From the NCBI RefSeq assembly GCF_023554555.1, contig NZ_JAMJWC010000002.1, forward strand, positions 372,001-436,000: a stretch of 64,000 nt of DNA. The letters are read 5' to 3'. How positions within the stretch are numbered: the first letter of the stretch is position 1; every line of letters begins with the position of its first letter. Below the pieces are notes generated by a model. It was not told the DNA's origin, searched no databases, and saw nothing but the letters and a program-made list of their open reading frames with translations. The position numbers and the translations under genes are program-made. Of this stretch, positions 53,646 to 62,787 are shown in pieces. This stretch comes from Sphingobacterium sp. lm-10 (GTDB taxonomy: Bacteria > Bacteroidota > Bacteroidia > Sphingobacteriales > Sphingobacteriaceae).

Positions 53646-54738
53646 AAAATTCTGGGTCGCCTATTTCGGCGTCAAAATTTTTTATTTGTTTTTTGCTTTC
53701 TTTGTCTACGGGAGAATCACTTCTTTAGGCGATACATCTACTTATCTAAATAGTGGCATCGTGCTGGCGCCTAATGTACTGTACTCCTCGACCGCTATGA
53801 TGGTGTTTTTCGGAGGAATATTTAAGAAAGTTTTCTTTCTGGATGTTTTAGCGAGTATCCCCTTGATGTTGCTTTCCTTTTACGGGATCTATTATGCCGT
53901 AGAGCGACTGTCTCTATATAGATACCCAATCTTGTTATTTATTCTTCTAAGTTTGCCCAATTTTGCAGTTTGGACGAGTGTGCATTCTAAAGAAGCGGTA
54001 GGTTGCTTCTTTTCTGGAGTGATCGCGGTGATGATCGTTCGATTTTTAAATGGAAACTTCCGATTACACGCAATTTACTTTGTTGCGCTGTATTTGGGCA
54101 TGTTATTCAAACCCCAATACTTTCTATTTATTTTACAAGTATTGGTTTATCTGCGTTTAGCAGGCTGGCTTAAGTTGGGCCCTGCTGCGGGCTTTACTTT
54201 CGGGGCTTTTATCGTTTTTTGTAATGTTTTTGCTATCTTCTTTTTACGAGATACAATAGATCTGCTTGCGCAAGGCATGTACATCCATTTTACATACGAT
54301 GACCCCGATCTCGCTCAAAGTACGCGCTCCGCAGATGCATGGTTAGAACCATATGGTTTTTTTAGAGTAGCTCCTTATGGTATGTTTATCGCTTTCTGGG
54401 GGCCTACCTTCAGCGAGATGTTGGCTAAACCTGCTCAATTGATTGCTGGTTTGGAGAGCTTTTTCTTAGTGACACTTTTCCTTTTTCTATGTTATCGAAG
54501 GGTATTGCGTTTCGTTAAATTTGGCTTTTTTAATCCATATCTGTTTTTTACCCTTTTCATAATAATAATAGGCATCTTATTTGTTCATTACCCTTTTGGT
54601 TATCTTAATCCAGGGTCTGGTATTCGATATAGAGCTAATTTCTATCTATTGTTTTTATTACTACTATTCTACCTGTTTGATTTTTTAAGTGTAACAAATA
54701 CAGTAAAAGTTAGTAAAGACTTGAAACTAAATATATAA
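53635..54738 (+). CDS. Polytopic membrane protein, candidate Wzy polymerase
   Basis: A 367-residue protein with about ten membrane segments and a larger extracytoplasmic loop (about 215-245, FTYDDPDLAQSTRSADAWLE). I do not recognise a named family. It is the only polytopic protein in the cluster apart from Wzx and the initiating transferase, so it is the best candidate for the repeat-unit polymerase Wzy, a group with very low sequence conservation. The segment SLPNFAVWTSVHSKEAVGCF, with Lys and Glu after a helix, is reminiscent of EpsG/Wzy-like proteins. The call is by topology and context. Confidence 0.6.
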   Translation: MKFRKFWVAYFGVKIFYLFFAFFVYGRITSLGDTSTYLNSGIVLAPNVLYSSTAMMVFFGGIFKKVFFLDVLASIPLMLLSFYGIYYAVERLSLYRYPILLFILLSLPNFAVWTSVHSKEAVGCFFSGVIAVMIVRFLNGNFRLHAIYFVALYLGMLFKPQYFLFILQVLVYLRLAGWLKLGPAAGFTFGAFIVFCNVFAIFFLRDTIDLLAQGMYIHFTYDDPDLAQSTRSADAWLEPYGFFRVAPYGMFIAFWGPTFSEMLAKPAQLIAGLESFFLVTLFLFLCYRRVLRFVKFGFFNPYLFFTLFIIIIGILFVHYPFGYLNPGSGIRYRANFYLLFLLLLFYLFDFLSVTNTVKVSKDLKLNI

Positions 54739-54740
54739 AT

Positions 54741-55967
54741 ATGAAGAAGAAATTGCTTTTATGCTTAGTACTATTGTTTTCGTTGGGTTCAGCCTTTATT
54801 CTTAACGCTGCTCAGGTTAATGATAGTAAAGAACTGAATGAACTTATCACAAAAGCGTTGTCGGAAAATAAGACAATTGTGCTAGATCGTAACAGGACCT
54901 ATCGTATTGATAAAGAGATTAAACCAATCCAGCTAAAACCAGGTCAGCAGTTTTCTATTGAAGGAAATGGTGCCAAAATAAATTTTGTGGCAAATACAGG
55001 CAATCGAGAGTCTTATCTTTTTCATATCTCTTCAAAGGATTATAATTCAACAGGGTCGGTGAGTATAACGAACTTACATATTGAAGGTGCAGAGAACCCC
55101 ACGCAATTTGCTGTACGTGATTACAATAAATTGCGATTAGCTATCCCCCTGTTTACGGAACGTATATTCTCAGTCTCCATGAGCAATGTATCGATGAGGA
55201 AGATTTACGGAGCTGGTGTGCGTGTTAACGTATTTGGTCAGTTTTCAGCACGTAATTTAGACTTTAAAGAAGTAGGTGGGAAATGGTATACGAGTAACGA
55301 CTATGATTCGTTCGGTGATGCTATATACTTAGGCTTCGCGCGTGGTGATTCACAGGCCATAATAGAAAATTGTCATCTAGAAGGATACAGCGCGACTCCA
55401 TTTCAAGGTGGATTCGCACAAAACCTATCTCGCTCGGCCATTGTTACAGAGTACAATCAAAAGAATTTATTAAACTTATCTGTTAGCAATTGTAAACTGA
55501 TCGGTTATCATAGATCTATCCACATGGAAGCAAGCAGAACGGCGCTTGATGTAAAAAACACGGAGTTTAACAGGTTCGGTTGCGGTGTGTTTGTCTACGG
55601 TTTTGAAGCTCGCGATATTAGTATAGAGAATTCTAAATTTATCGATAATGTAGATGCTTTTTTCGGAGGCGCTAAAGGCGTTGTAACTGGATTTGCTAAT
55701 AACAATAAAGCGGTTGTAACCAATAGTGAGGTACGTTCAGATGCCTTTTGGCGAGAGAATGAAATGAACGTAACGTATAGATCTTCCCAATTTAAATTTA
55801 ACACCTATTCGAGACCGAGTCGTGCGTCTAGATTTGAAAATTGTACTTTTCAAACACGAGCAAACCTAGGGGACGACTTTGGTAAAATGGATAACCAGTC
55901 AAGAACCAAGAAGGGGAATTCACTAGGTACATTTATTGAAGATTTGGTTAAAGCATTATTTGGCTAA
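54741..55967 (+). CDS. Secreted right-handed beta-helix protein
   Basis: A 408-residue exported protein with a signal peptide (about 1-23, FILNAAQ). Its body resembles a pectate-lyase-like parallel beta-helix: recurrent short strands with Asn-ladder positions, such as IEGNGAKINF, VSITNLHIEGAENP, AIIENCHLEGYSATP, LSVSNCKLIGYHRSI, DVKNTEFNRFGCGVFV, ISIENSKFIDNVDAFF and AVVTNSEVRSD. No lyase catalytic set can be assigned. Proteins like this in exopolysaccharide loci may be lyases, epimerases or polymer-binding factors. It follows the candidate Wzy by two bases. Confidence 0.75.
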   Translation: MKKKLLLCLVLLFSLGSAFILNAAQVNDSKELNELITKALSENKTIVLDRNRTYRIDKEIKPIQLKPGQQFSIEGNGAKINFVANTGNRESYLFHISSKDYNSTGSVSITNLHIEGAENPTQFAVRDYNKLRLAIPLFTERIFSVSMSNVSMRKIYGAGVRVNVFGQFSARNLDFKEVGGKWYTSNDYDSFGDAIYLGFARGDSQAIIENCHLEGYSATPFQGGFAQNLSRSAIVTEYNQKNLLNLSVSNCKLIGYHRSIHMEASRTALDVKNTEFNRFGCGVFVYGFEARDISIENSKFIDNVDAFFGGAKGVVTGFANNNKAVVTNSEVRSDAFWRENEMNVTYRSSQFKFNTYSRPSRASRFENCTFQTRANLGDDFGKMDNQSRTKKGNSLGTFIEDLVKALFG

Positions 55968-56015
55968 TGACTTTTATCCGGAAGTAGTTATCGATTTATT
56001 CACGAACACAATTAA

Positions 56016-57200
56016 ATGAAAATACAGTTCATAATTACAGATTATGGTAGCTTTAATAACTTTTTAGGCGATGTTGCCGTGCAGCTGTCAAGGAACTCGC
56101 ATGAAGTTCAGATAATATGTTCACCTGATCGCGTAATCAAGGTTGCTGATCGTTATGACTATGAGGCCGAAGGCATACATTTTACATTTGTAGACTTACC
56201 ACGAGGTTTTAATCCTTTTAAGCACTGGAAAGTAAGCAGAATAATACATAAAAAGGTAGCCATTTTTCAACCAGACATTGTTTCTATTCACTTTACTACA
56301 GGTATATTTACGACAACGTTTCATAAAAGATTACCCTATAGAACTATTGGTACATTCCATGGATTAGGCTACCCAGTCGTAGAGGGACTTTTGAAGCGTA
56401 TTATTTATAAGTATGTCGAGTCTCGGAGCTTAAGAAGAATAGATGAGGCATGGGTACTAAATAAATCAGATTACCAGCTGTTGAATCAGGATTTTCCAAA
56501 TAACATTGTTCATCAGTTGCCCACCAAGGGGCTCGGATGTGATCTTAGACGTTTCGATCCAGATAAATTTACCGCGGTTGATAGATTAAAAATGCGCCAG
56601 CATTTGGAAATTAAAGAGTCTTCTTTTGTCCTTTGCTTTACAGGTAGATTTGTATTTTTTAAAGGTTTTGACAAAGTAGTCAGGGCGTTTAAAGAATTGA
56701 TTGGTAGATCAGGTGATTTAGACCTTCATTTGATATTGATCGGGGGTCACGACAATGCGCATCCCACCGGCTTAAATGATGAAGAAGCCAGTTGGATGGC
56801 TGCGCATCCTAATATACATAATATTGGATTTTCCAGCGAGGTAGAGAAATACTTGAGTATAACAGATCTTTTTGTTTTTCCAAGTGAAAAGGAAGGTATG
56901 CCTGTATGTATTATTGAAGCTTTAGCTATGGGAGTGCCAGTCTTAACATCGGATTCTCGTGGCTGTCACGACTTGATAATACATGAGAGAAACGGATTGA
57001 TCTCCGGATCAAATCCTACGCCTGAAATAATAGCCGCTGACATTGACCGATTTATACATAATACCGAATTACAACAGTCTATCAAGAAAAATATTTTGAT
57101 ACAACGCCCTACACTAGACCGTCAGACATTTATTGAACAACAGTTGAGATATTTTACTGGAAAAGAAAATCAAAGGGACATTACTATTGACAAAATATAG
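56016..57200 (+). CDS. Glycosyltransferase family 4
   Basis: A 394-residue GT4 enzyme with IQFIITDYGSFNNFLGDVAV at the start, RTIGTFHGLGYPVVEGLLKR, LCFTGRFVFFKGFDKVVRAF and the donor motif FPSEKEGMPVCIIEALAMGV. The N-terminal portion resembles PglA/WbnK-like capsule enzymes, with GLGYPV. No membrane span. It is the last glycosyltransferase before the outer-membrane protein and rhamnose genes. Specificity unknown. Confidence 0.88.
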   Translation: MKIQFIITDYGSFNNFLGDVAVQLSRNSHEVQIICSPDRVIKVADRYDYEAEGIHFTFVDLPRGFNPFKHWKVSRIIHKKVAIFQPDIVSIHFTTGIFTTTFHKRLPYRTIGTFHGLGYPVVEGLLKRIIYKYVESRSLRRIDEAWVLNKSDYQLLNQDFPNNIVHQLPTKGLGCDLRRFDPDKFTAVDRLKMRQHLEIKESSFVLCFTGRFVFFKGFDKVVRAFKELIGRSGDLDLHLILIGGHDNAHPTGLNDEEASWMAAHPNIHNIGFSSEVEKYLSITDLFVFPSEKEGMPVCIIEALAMGVPVLTSDSRGCHDLIIHERNGLISGSNPTPEIIAADIDRFIHNTELQQSIKKNILIQRPTLDRQTFIEQQLRYFTGKENQRDITIDKI

Positions 57201-57220
57201 TAGTTCCCGCAAAATTTAGA

Positions 57221-57228
57221 TATATTTG
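57221..57228 (+). promoter_or_regulatory. Candidate -7 promoter element before the barrel gene
   Basis: TATATTTG matches TAnnTTTG, 28 bases before the next ATG (57257). It suggests a new transcript within the locus, but no -33 TTTG is seen. Confidence 0.33.
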
Positions 57229-57256
57229 TTTTTCCCTTTTTTGACAAAATACCTGA

Positions 57257-58030
57257 ATGTCTATACTTAGCAGATTCTTTAGTAAATCGTGTCATCAACT
57301 GATGATAATTTTATTTACTCTCTCCACTGTTCCGTATGTATACGGACAAGACCGTCTATTTGAAACGCAGGTGGTAAAAGTTAATCTATTACCGCTGGGT
57401 TTACGTAGTTATAATGTTGGTTATGAGACAACTTGGAGTGATCAGTGGTCTGTGTCCATAGCTTTTGGTCTTCGCCCCAAAAATTCATTCCCATTTCGAG
57501 AAGATATTGAAGGCTATTACTCAGATCAAGATATTAGCGTGCATCAAACGGAGCTGTCTCATTTGTCTGTTACGCCTGAATTACGCCGTTACTTAGGTAC
57601 GGTAAGTGGGTTACGAGGGTTTTATATAGGTATGTTTTTGCAATATGCTCGTTTTGGATATAATGGTCGGATAGATTACGTTGGTGGATCTGCAGCTAAT
57701 TCTTCCGAGTTTATGTTTAATGGTGGAATCAATACGTTTACCGCAGGAGCATCTGTAGGCAGGCAGTGGCGATTCGGGAAGTCAGTCTATCTCGATTGGC
57801 AAATTTTTGCTCCTAGCTTTGGTCTTAACAAAGGTTTAGTGACTGGGACAAGAATCGGGGGAAATCCATTGGATCATGTTGGTATAAGTGTTTTGGAAAA
57901 TAAACCCAATGAATTTAACACACCATTAATTAACCTGGACGTGGATGCCAGACCCGACGAAGTACGAATGAATACGCGAGGGGCATGGGCAGGGCTGAGA
58001 ACATGGCTAGCTTTAGGATATCGGTTCTAA
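57257..58030 (+). CDS. Outer-membrane beta-barrel-like protein
   Basis: A 257-residue protein with an N-terminal signal segment (about 12-30, TLSTVPYVYGQ) and a body of alternating aromatic/hydrophobic strands ending in the characteristic terminal aromatic (ALGYRF). Strands such as VVKVNLLPLGLRSYNVGYET, WSVSIAFGLRP and VYLDWQIFAPSF suggest a small (8-10 strand) barrel of the DUF3575 type, which is common in Bacteroidota. It sits between the last GT4 and rfbC, so it may help export or anchor the polymer. This link is inference. Confidence 0.7.
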   Translation: MSILSRFFSKSCHQLMIILFTLSTVPYVYGQDRLFETQVVKVNLLPLGLRSYNVGYETTWSDQWSVSIAFGLRPKNSFPFREDIEGYYSDQDISVHQTELSHLSVTPELRRYLGTVSGLRGFYIGMFLQYARFGYNGRIDYVGGSAANSSEFMFNGGINTFTAGASVGRQWRFGKSVYLDWQIFAPSFGLNKGLVTGTRIGGNPLDHVGISVLENKPNEFNTPLINLDVDARPDEVRMNTRGAWAGLRTWLALGYRF

Positions 58031-58071
58031 TCATTTACCTTTACCATTGTAAACATTTTGGAAATATTTAT

Positions 58072-58623
58072 ATGAAAATCACAGGGACAAAATTGTCAGG
58101 TTGTTATATCTTAGAAGCGAAAAAATTCGAAGATGAACGTGGGTTTTTTTTTGAAAGTTTTAATGTCAGAACATTTCAAGAATTGACAAAATCCGATACA
58201 TGCTTTGTGCAAGACAATCAATCCTTCAGCAAGAAAGGTGTCGTTCGGGGCTTACATGCTCAAAAAGGCGATCACGCACAAGCTAAACTTGTTCGTGTGT
58301 TGGCAGGTACGGTATTGGATGTAGCGGTAGATATGAGAGAAAACTCTGCTACGTTTGGCGAACACGTAGCGGTTGAGCTTTCTTCGGACAATGGAAAACA
58401 ATTGTTTGTGCCGCGCGGATTTTTACATGGATTTGCTGTTTTAAGCGACTCGGCAACCTTTTTCTATAAATGTGATAACTACTACCATAAAGATTCGGAA
58501 TGGGGAATTAGGTTTGATGACTCAACATTGTGTATCGATTGGCAGCTGTCGTCTGATAGACTAATTGTTTCTGAAAAGGACCTCCTGTTACCGGCCTTTA
58601 AAGACATCTATAAAGGAGAATAA
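58072..58623 (+). CDS. rfbC: dTDP-4-dehydrorhamnose 3,5-epimerase
   Basis: Third step in dTDP-L-rhamnose synthesis. From the ATG at 58072 the product is 183 residues, the standard size. Motifs: DERGFFFESFN, the active-site His in GVVRGLHAQKGDHAQAKLVR, VAVDMRENS and LFVPRGFLHGFAVLSD, and the Tyr-containing YKCDNYYHKDSEWGIRFDD. A frame open back to 57985 reads inside the barrel gene and is not used. The rfbC, rfbD and rfbA genes are in one run with short gaps. Confidence 0.95.
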   Translation: MKITGTKLSGCYILEAKKFEDERGFFFESFNVRTFQELTKSDTCFVQDNQSFSKKGVVRGLHAQKGDHAQAKLVRVLAGTVLDVAVDMRENSATFGEHVAVELSSDNGKQLFVPRGFLHGFAVLSDSATFFYKCDNYYHKDSEWGIRFDDSTLCIDWQLSSDRLIVSEKDLLLPAFKDIYKGE

Positions 58624-58635
58624 AAATCATTGAAA

Positions 58636-59508
58636 ATGAAAATAGTCATAACCGGAGCCAATGGACAATTGGGTTCGGAATTATCCGAAGTATTAACAAA
58701 CAACAATAAGTTTAGTGTATTCTTTTTAGATAGAGCGTCGTTATCCCTCAGCGATCTTTCACAGATTCCAGAGGTATTACAGACATATAATCCGGAGCTT
58801 ATTATTCATACTGCCGCATATACAGCTGTCGATCTTGCAGAGTCTGATCAAGAGAATGCTAATATAATAAATCACTTAGCAAGTGCCCAGATTGCAAAAT
58901 ATTGTGCGAAAAACAATGTCAAACTGATTGCTATATCTACAGATTATGTGTTTGATGGCTCATCTACCTTACCTCTTTCAGAAGTAGCTGAGGTAGATCC
59001 GATAAATGTATATGGAAAGACTAAACTTGATGGAGAAAAGGCTATGCAAAAATATAACCCTTCCTCTATCATTGTCCGAACTTCTTGGGTATACTCTATT
59101 TATGGGAGTAACTTCGTTAAGACTATGCTTAGATTGATGGACGAAAGGGATGAAATATCCGTTGTAACCGACCAAATCGGTTCTCCTACTTATGCACGGG
59201 ATCTTGCACAAGTAATTATCAAAATAGCGATTGCAGACGTATGGAAGCCGGGAATATATCACTATTCCAATGAAGGCAAGTGTTCTTGGTATGAGTTTGC
59301 ATCGATGATTCGAGATTTAAGCAAATCGGTCTGTCGAATTCTTCCGGTGCATTCTAATGAATTTCCGACAGCGGCTAGGCGTCCTAACTACTCATTGTTG
59401 GACAAAACTAAAATAAAAGATACATTTGACATCGAAATACCGAATTGGGAAAGTAGTTTAGGTGATATGTTAGCTAAACAGAAGTCTCGGATGTTATCAA
59501 AAGATTAG
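58636..59508 (+). CDS. rfbD: dTDP-4-dehydrorhamnose reductase
   Basis: Final step of dTDP-L-rhamnose synthesis. The 290-residue product has KIVITGANGQLGSELSEVL (2-20), LIIHTAAYTAVDLAESDQEN, AISTDYVFDGSSTLPLSE, and the catalytic Tyr/Lys in NVYGKTKLDGEKAM, followed by IVRTSWVYSIYGSNFVKTML. The ATG at 58636 is preferred to a TTG two codons earlier. It stands between rfbC and rfbA. Confidence 0.95.
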   Translation: MKIVITGANGQLGSELSEVLTNNNKFSVFFLDRASLSLSDLSQIPEVLQTYNPELIIHTAAYTAVDLAESDQENANIINHLASAQIAKYCAKNNVKLIAISTDYVFDGSSTLPLSEVAEVDPINVYGKTKLDGEKAMQKYNPSSIIVRTSWVYSIYGSNFVKTMLRLMDERDEISVVTDQIGSPTYARDLAQVIIKIAIADVWKPGIYHYSNEGKCSWYEFASMIRDLSKSVCRILPVHSNEFPTAARRPNYSLLDKTKIKDTFDIEIPNWESSLGDMLAKQKSRMLSKD

Positions 59509-59511
59509 AAT

Positions 59512-60396
59512 ATGAAAGGGATTATACTAGCGGGCGGGTCAGGAACTCGCCTTCATCCGCTTACGGTTGCGGTTTCTAAACAATTGTTACCTGTTTATGA
59601 TAAACCCATGATTTACTATCCGTTATCAGTACTTATGCTCGCTGATATTAAAGAAATCCTGATTATATCAACACCGCACGATTTACCTAATTTTGAAAGG
59701 TTATTAGGCGATGGTTCACAATTTGGAATAGAACTTTCGTATGCAGTACAACCAAATCCTGACGGTTTAGCTCAAGCTTTTATAATTGGATCGGATTTTA
59801 TAGGGAGTGATTCTGTATGTCTCATTTTGGGGGACAATATTTTTTATGGCGCCGGTTTGCAAAAATACCTTGCAGATGCTCGACAAAAAGTAGAGTCGTC
59901 AGAAAAGGCTGTTGTATTTGGCTATTATGTTGAAGATCCCGAGCGATATGGCGTAGCAGAATTTGACACTTCTGGTCAAGTGCTAAGCATTGAAGAGAAA
60001 CCGACCAAACCAAAGTCTAATCATGCTGTTGTGGGATTGTATTTCTACCCAAACTCTGTGGTGGAAGAGGCTAAGATAACGCAACCTTCCGATAGGGGAG
60101 AACTCGAAATAACGTCGATTAACCAAGCATATTTGTCTAAAGATATATTACATCTTCAACCCTTGGGGAGAGGGTTTGCATGGCTCGATACAGGTACACA
60201 TGAATCATTAAGTGAAGCTACAGAATTTATAAAAGCGATAGAAAAAAGAACTTCTTTAAAAGTAGCTTGTCTCGAAGAAATAGCGCTTAGTAAGAAGTAT
60301 ATATCCGCGGAGTCGCTTGCCAAAAGCATTGAGGGTTTGAAAGGCGAGTATTTTGCGTATGTTAGAAGATTGGTGTCTGATCGTGCCATAGAATAA
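59512..60396 (+). CDS. rfbA: Glucose-1-phosphate thymidylyltransferase
   Basis: First step of dTDP-rhamnose synthesis: glucose-1-phosphate plus dTTP to dTDP-glucose. The 294-residue length is normal. The nucleotide motif [11 protein letters not shown] (8-18) is followed by [32 protein letters not shown] and [13 protein letters not shown], then [17 protein letters not shown]. It completes the rhamnose set with rfbB (38020). Product is also the precursor for the amino-sugar branch hinted at by the last gene. Confidence 0.96.
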   Translation: MKGIILAGGSGTRLHPLTVAVSKQLLPVYDKPMIYYPLSVLMLADIKEILIISTPHDLPNFERLLGDGSQFGIELSYAVQPNPDGLAQAFIIGSDFIGSDSVCLILGDNIFYGAGLQKYLADARQKVESSEKAVVFGYYVEDPERYGVAEFDTSGQVLSIEEKPTKPKSNHAVVGLYFYPNSVVEEAKITQPSDRGELEITSINQAYLSKDILHLQPLGRGFAWLDTGTHESLSEATEFIKAIEKRTSLKVACLEEIALSKKYISAESLAKSIEGLKGEYFAYVRRLVSDRAIE

Positions 60397-60453
60397 GTAA
60401 CGTGAAGTGTATGATTCTCATCAATAGGCATACTGTCGTAGAAAGTTATATTA

Positions 60454-61830
60454 ATGATAAAAAAAATAACCTGTATTGGAGCTGGCTATGTTGGCGGTCC
60501 CACAATGTCTGTGATTGCACAGAAGAATCCGAATGTAGAAGTCACGGTTGTTGATTTGAATGAACATAGGATCGCGGCGTGGAATGATGCAGACCTTTCC
60601 AAACTTCCGGTTTACGAACCGGGTCTGGATGCCGTAGTGGGGGAAGCACGTGGTCGTAATTTGTTTTTTTCTACGGATGTAGACAAAGCCATCGATGAAG
60701 CGGATATGATCTTTATATCGGTAAATACGCCAACTAAAACCTATGGCAAAGGCAAAGGCCAAGCAGCGGATTTGAAGTTTATCGAGTTGTGCGCGCGGCA
60801 AATTGCAGCGGTGGCCAAGTCGGATAAAATAGTTGTAGAGAAGTCTACGCTTCCGGTGCGTACGGCTGAGGCTTTGAAAAGCATTTTGGATCATACGGGC
60901 AATGGGGTTAACTTTCATATTCTTTCCAATCCAGAGTTCTTGGCAGAAGGAACAGCGGTGACTGATTTGCATAATCCAGATCGAGTATTGATCGGAGGTG
61001 AAGATGCCGAAGCCATAGAAGCATTAGTAAAAGTATATGAAGCTTGGGTTCCAAGAGAGCGAATTTTAACGACCAACTTATGGTCTTCGGAGCTTTCTAA
61101 ATTAGTGGCGAATGCCTTTTTGGCGCAACGTGTCTCCAGTATCAATGCCATTTCAGAATTGTGTGAGGTTACCGGTGCAAATGTAGATGAGGTGGCTCAT
61201 GCAATAGGCAAAGACAGCCGTATAGGCAGCAAGTTTTTAAAGGCATCAGTAGGTTTTGGTGGCTCATGTTTTCAGAAAGATATACTGAATTTAGTCTATA
61301 TTGCCCGTTCCTATCATCTAAACGAAGTGGCCGATTATTGGGAGCAAGTAATCTTGTTAAACGATCATCAGAAAACGCGTTTCGCGGAGCGGATTATCAA
61401 AACGATGTATAACACGGTAAATGGCAAGCAAATCGCATTCTTAGGTTGGGCATTTAAGAAAGACACTAACGATACGCGAGAATCTGCTGCTATCTACGTG
61501 GCGGATCATTTATTAGATGAAGAAGCCAGCATCATTGTATATGATCCAAAAGTTTCCGCAGAACAAATCTATCGTGATTTGGACTATTTAGGCACACGAT
61601 CATCAGAGGAGAATCGTCGTTTAGTTACCGTGGTAGATACTCCGGAGGAAGCGTTGATAGGATCGCATGCAATAGCTGTATTAACGGAATGGGATGAGTT
61701 TAAGCAATATGACTGGGCTAAAATCAAAGAAGGCATGAAACGTCCCTCTTTCGTTTTCGATGGCAGGAAATTACTGAACGGGGCAGAATTGGAAGAATTG
61801 GGGTTTTCGTACTACGCGATAGGAGAATAA
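60454..61830 (+). CDS. ugd: UDP-glucose 6-dehydrogenase
   Basis: Oxidises UDP-glucose to UDP-glucuronate using two NAD. The 458-residue product begins [17 protein letters not shown], a form close to the animal/plant-type enzyme rather than to the shorter E. coli Ugd. It has [59 protein letters not shown] and the catalytic Cys272 in [17 protein letters not shown]. Product can feed UDP-xylose synthesis through the decarboxylase at 17083-18078. It is separate from the HexNAc-type dehydrogenase at 36082. Confidence 0.95.
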   Translation: MIKKITCIGAGYVGGPTMSVIAQKNPNVEVTVVDLNEHRIAAWNDADLSKLPVYEPGLDAVVGEARGRNLFFSTDVDKAIDEADMIFISVNTPTKTYGKGKGQAADLKFIELCARQIAAVAKSDKIVVEKSTLPVRTAEALKSILDHTGNGVNFHILSNPEFLAEGTAVTDLHNPDRVLIGGEDAEAIEALVKVYEAWVPRERILTTNLWSSELSKLVANAFLAQRVSSINAISELCEVTGANVDEVAHAIGKDSRIGSKFLKASVGFGGSCFQKDILNLVYIARSYHLNEVADYWEQVILLNDHQKTRFAERIIKTMYNTVNGKQIAFLGWAFKKDTNDTRESAAIYVADHLLDEEASIIVYDPKVSAEQIYRDLDYLGTRSSEENRRLVTVVDTPEEALIGSHAIAVLTEWDEFKQYDWAKIKEGMKRPSFVFDGRKLLNGAELEELGFSYYAIGE

Positions 61831-61845
61831 ATCAGATTATAGGGT

Positions 61846-62754
61846 ATGATTACAATTACAGGGAGTAAAGGATTTGTCGGAAGAAATCTGTTCAACTATT
61901 TCAAGGATCTAAACATTGATGCAAAATGTGTTTCATTGAGAGAAAAAGGTTGGGAGCAAGAGCTTGATAACAATAGCGCAACCATTATTCATCTCGCAGG
62001 TAAAGCACATGATACCAATAACACCTCGACTGAAGATGAATACTTTAGTATAAATCGAGATTTAACGATAAAAGTTTTTCAAAAATTTTTAGCATCAGAT
62101 ATTCGAGACTTCTTTTATTTCTCTTCGGTAAAGGCAGTGGCGGATTCGGTAGAAGGCACTTTAGTCGAAGATACAGCAGCTAACCCACTCACTCCGTATG
62201 GAAAGTCGAAACTGGAAGCTGAACAATTTTTGTTGCAGGCCGAGTTGCCGGAAGGAAAACGGCTGTTTATCATTCGCTCTTGTATGATACATGGGCCGGG
62301 TAACAAAGGAAACCTTAATCTTCTATACAAAGTTGTCAATAAAGGGCTACCATGGCCATTAGCAGCATTCCCTAATCATCGCTCTTTTATTAGTATTGAT
62401 AATTTGTGCTATCTGATTGATCAGATGATAGAGAGGCCCGAATTGCCTTCAGGTGTGTATAATTTTGCGGATGATGACACCTTGTCTACTAATGAAATTG
62501 TAGCAATCATCTCCGAAATACGGAGAAAAAAGCCAAAATTTTGGCGTATTTCGGCATCATTAATTACCAGAGTCTCGAAAATTGGTGACGCGCTCTCCTT
62601 ACCTTTAAATTCAGAAAGACTGAAGAAATTAACGGAATCCTATATAGTTTCTAATCATAAAATCAAAAACACACTAGGCATAGACAAACTTCCGTTAACC
62701 GCACGTGAAGGTATGGCGAAGACAATCCGTTCTTTTGTGGGTAAACAAGAGTAA
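61846..62754 (+). CDS. NAD-dependent epimerase/dehydratase, O-antigen type
   Basis: A 302-residue extended SDR protein with the Rossmann motif ITGSKGFVGRNLFNYF (3-18), TIIHLAGKAHDTNN, FFYFSSVKAVADSVEGTLVE and the Tyr/Lys of NPLTPYGKSKLEAEQFLL. Proteins of this shape (WbpV/WbnF-like, 4-epimerase or 4-keto reductase) usually precede a WecA/WbpL-type transferase and make its substrate, for example UDP-FucNAc, UDP-QuiNAc or UDP-GalNAc. That fits the next gene here. Exact reaction uncertain. Confidence 0.85.
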   Translation: MITITGSKGFVGRNLFNYFKDLNIDAKCVSLREKGWEQELDNNSATIIHLAGKAHDTNNTSTEDEYFSINRDLTIKVFQKFLASDIRDFFYFSSVKAVADSVEGTLVEDTAANPLTPYGKSKLEAEQFLLQAELPEGKRLFIIRSCMIHGPGNKGNLNLLYKVVNKGLPWPLAAFPNHRSFISIDNLCYLIDQMIERPELPSGVYNFADDDTLSTNEIVAIISEIRRKKPKFWRISASLITRVSKIGDALSLPLNSERLKKLTESYIVSNHKIKNTLGIDKLPLTAREGMAKTIRSFVGKQE

Positions 62755-62787
62755 TCCTAGTATATTCGCAAGTCACATTACTACAAT

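Noticed and set aside
60451..60972. A 173-codon minus-strand frame opposite ugd
   Set aside because: It is fully inside the strongly conserved ugd gene, and its residues do not resemble any protein; it is a shadow frame.
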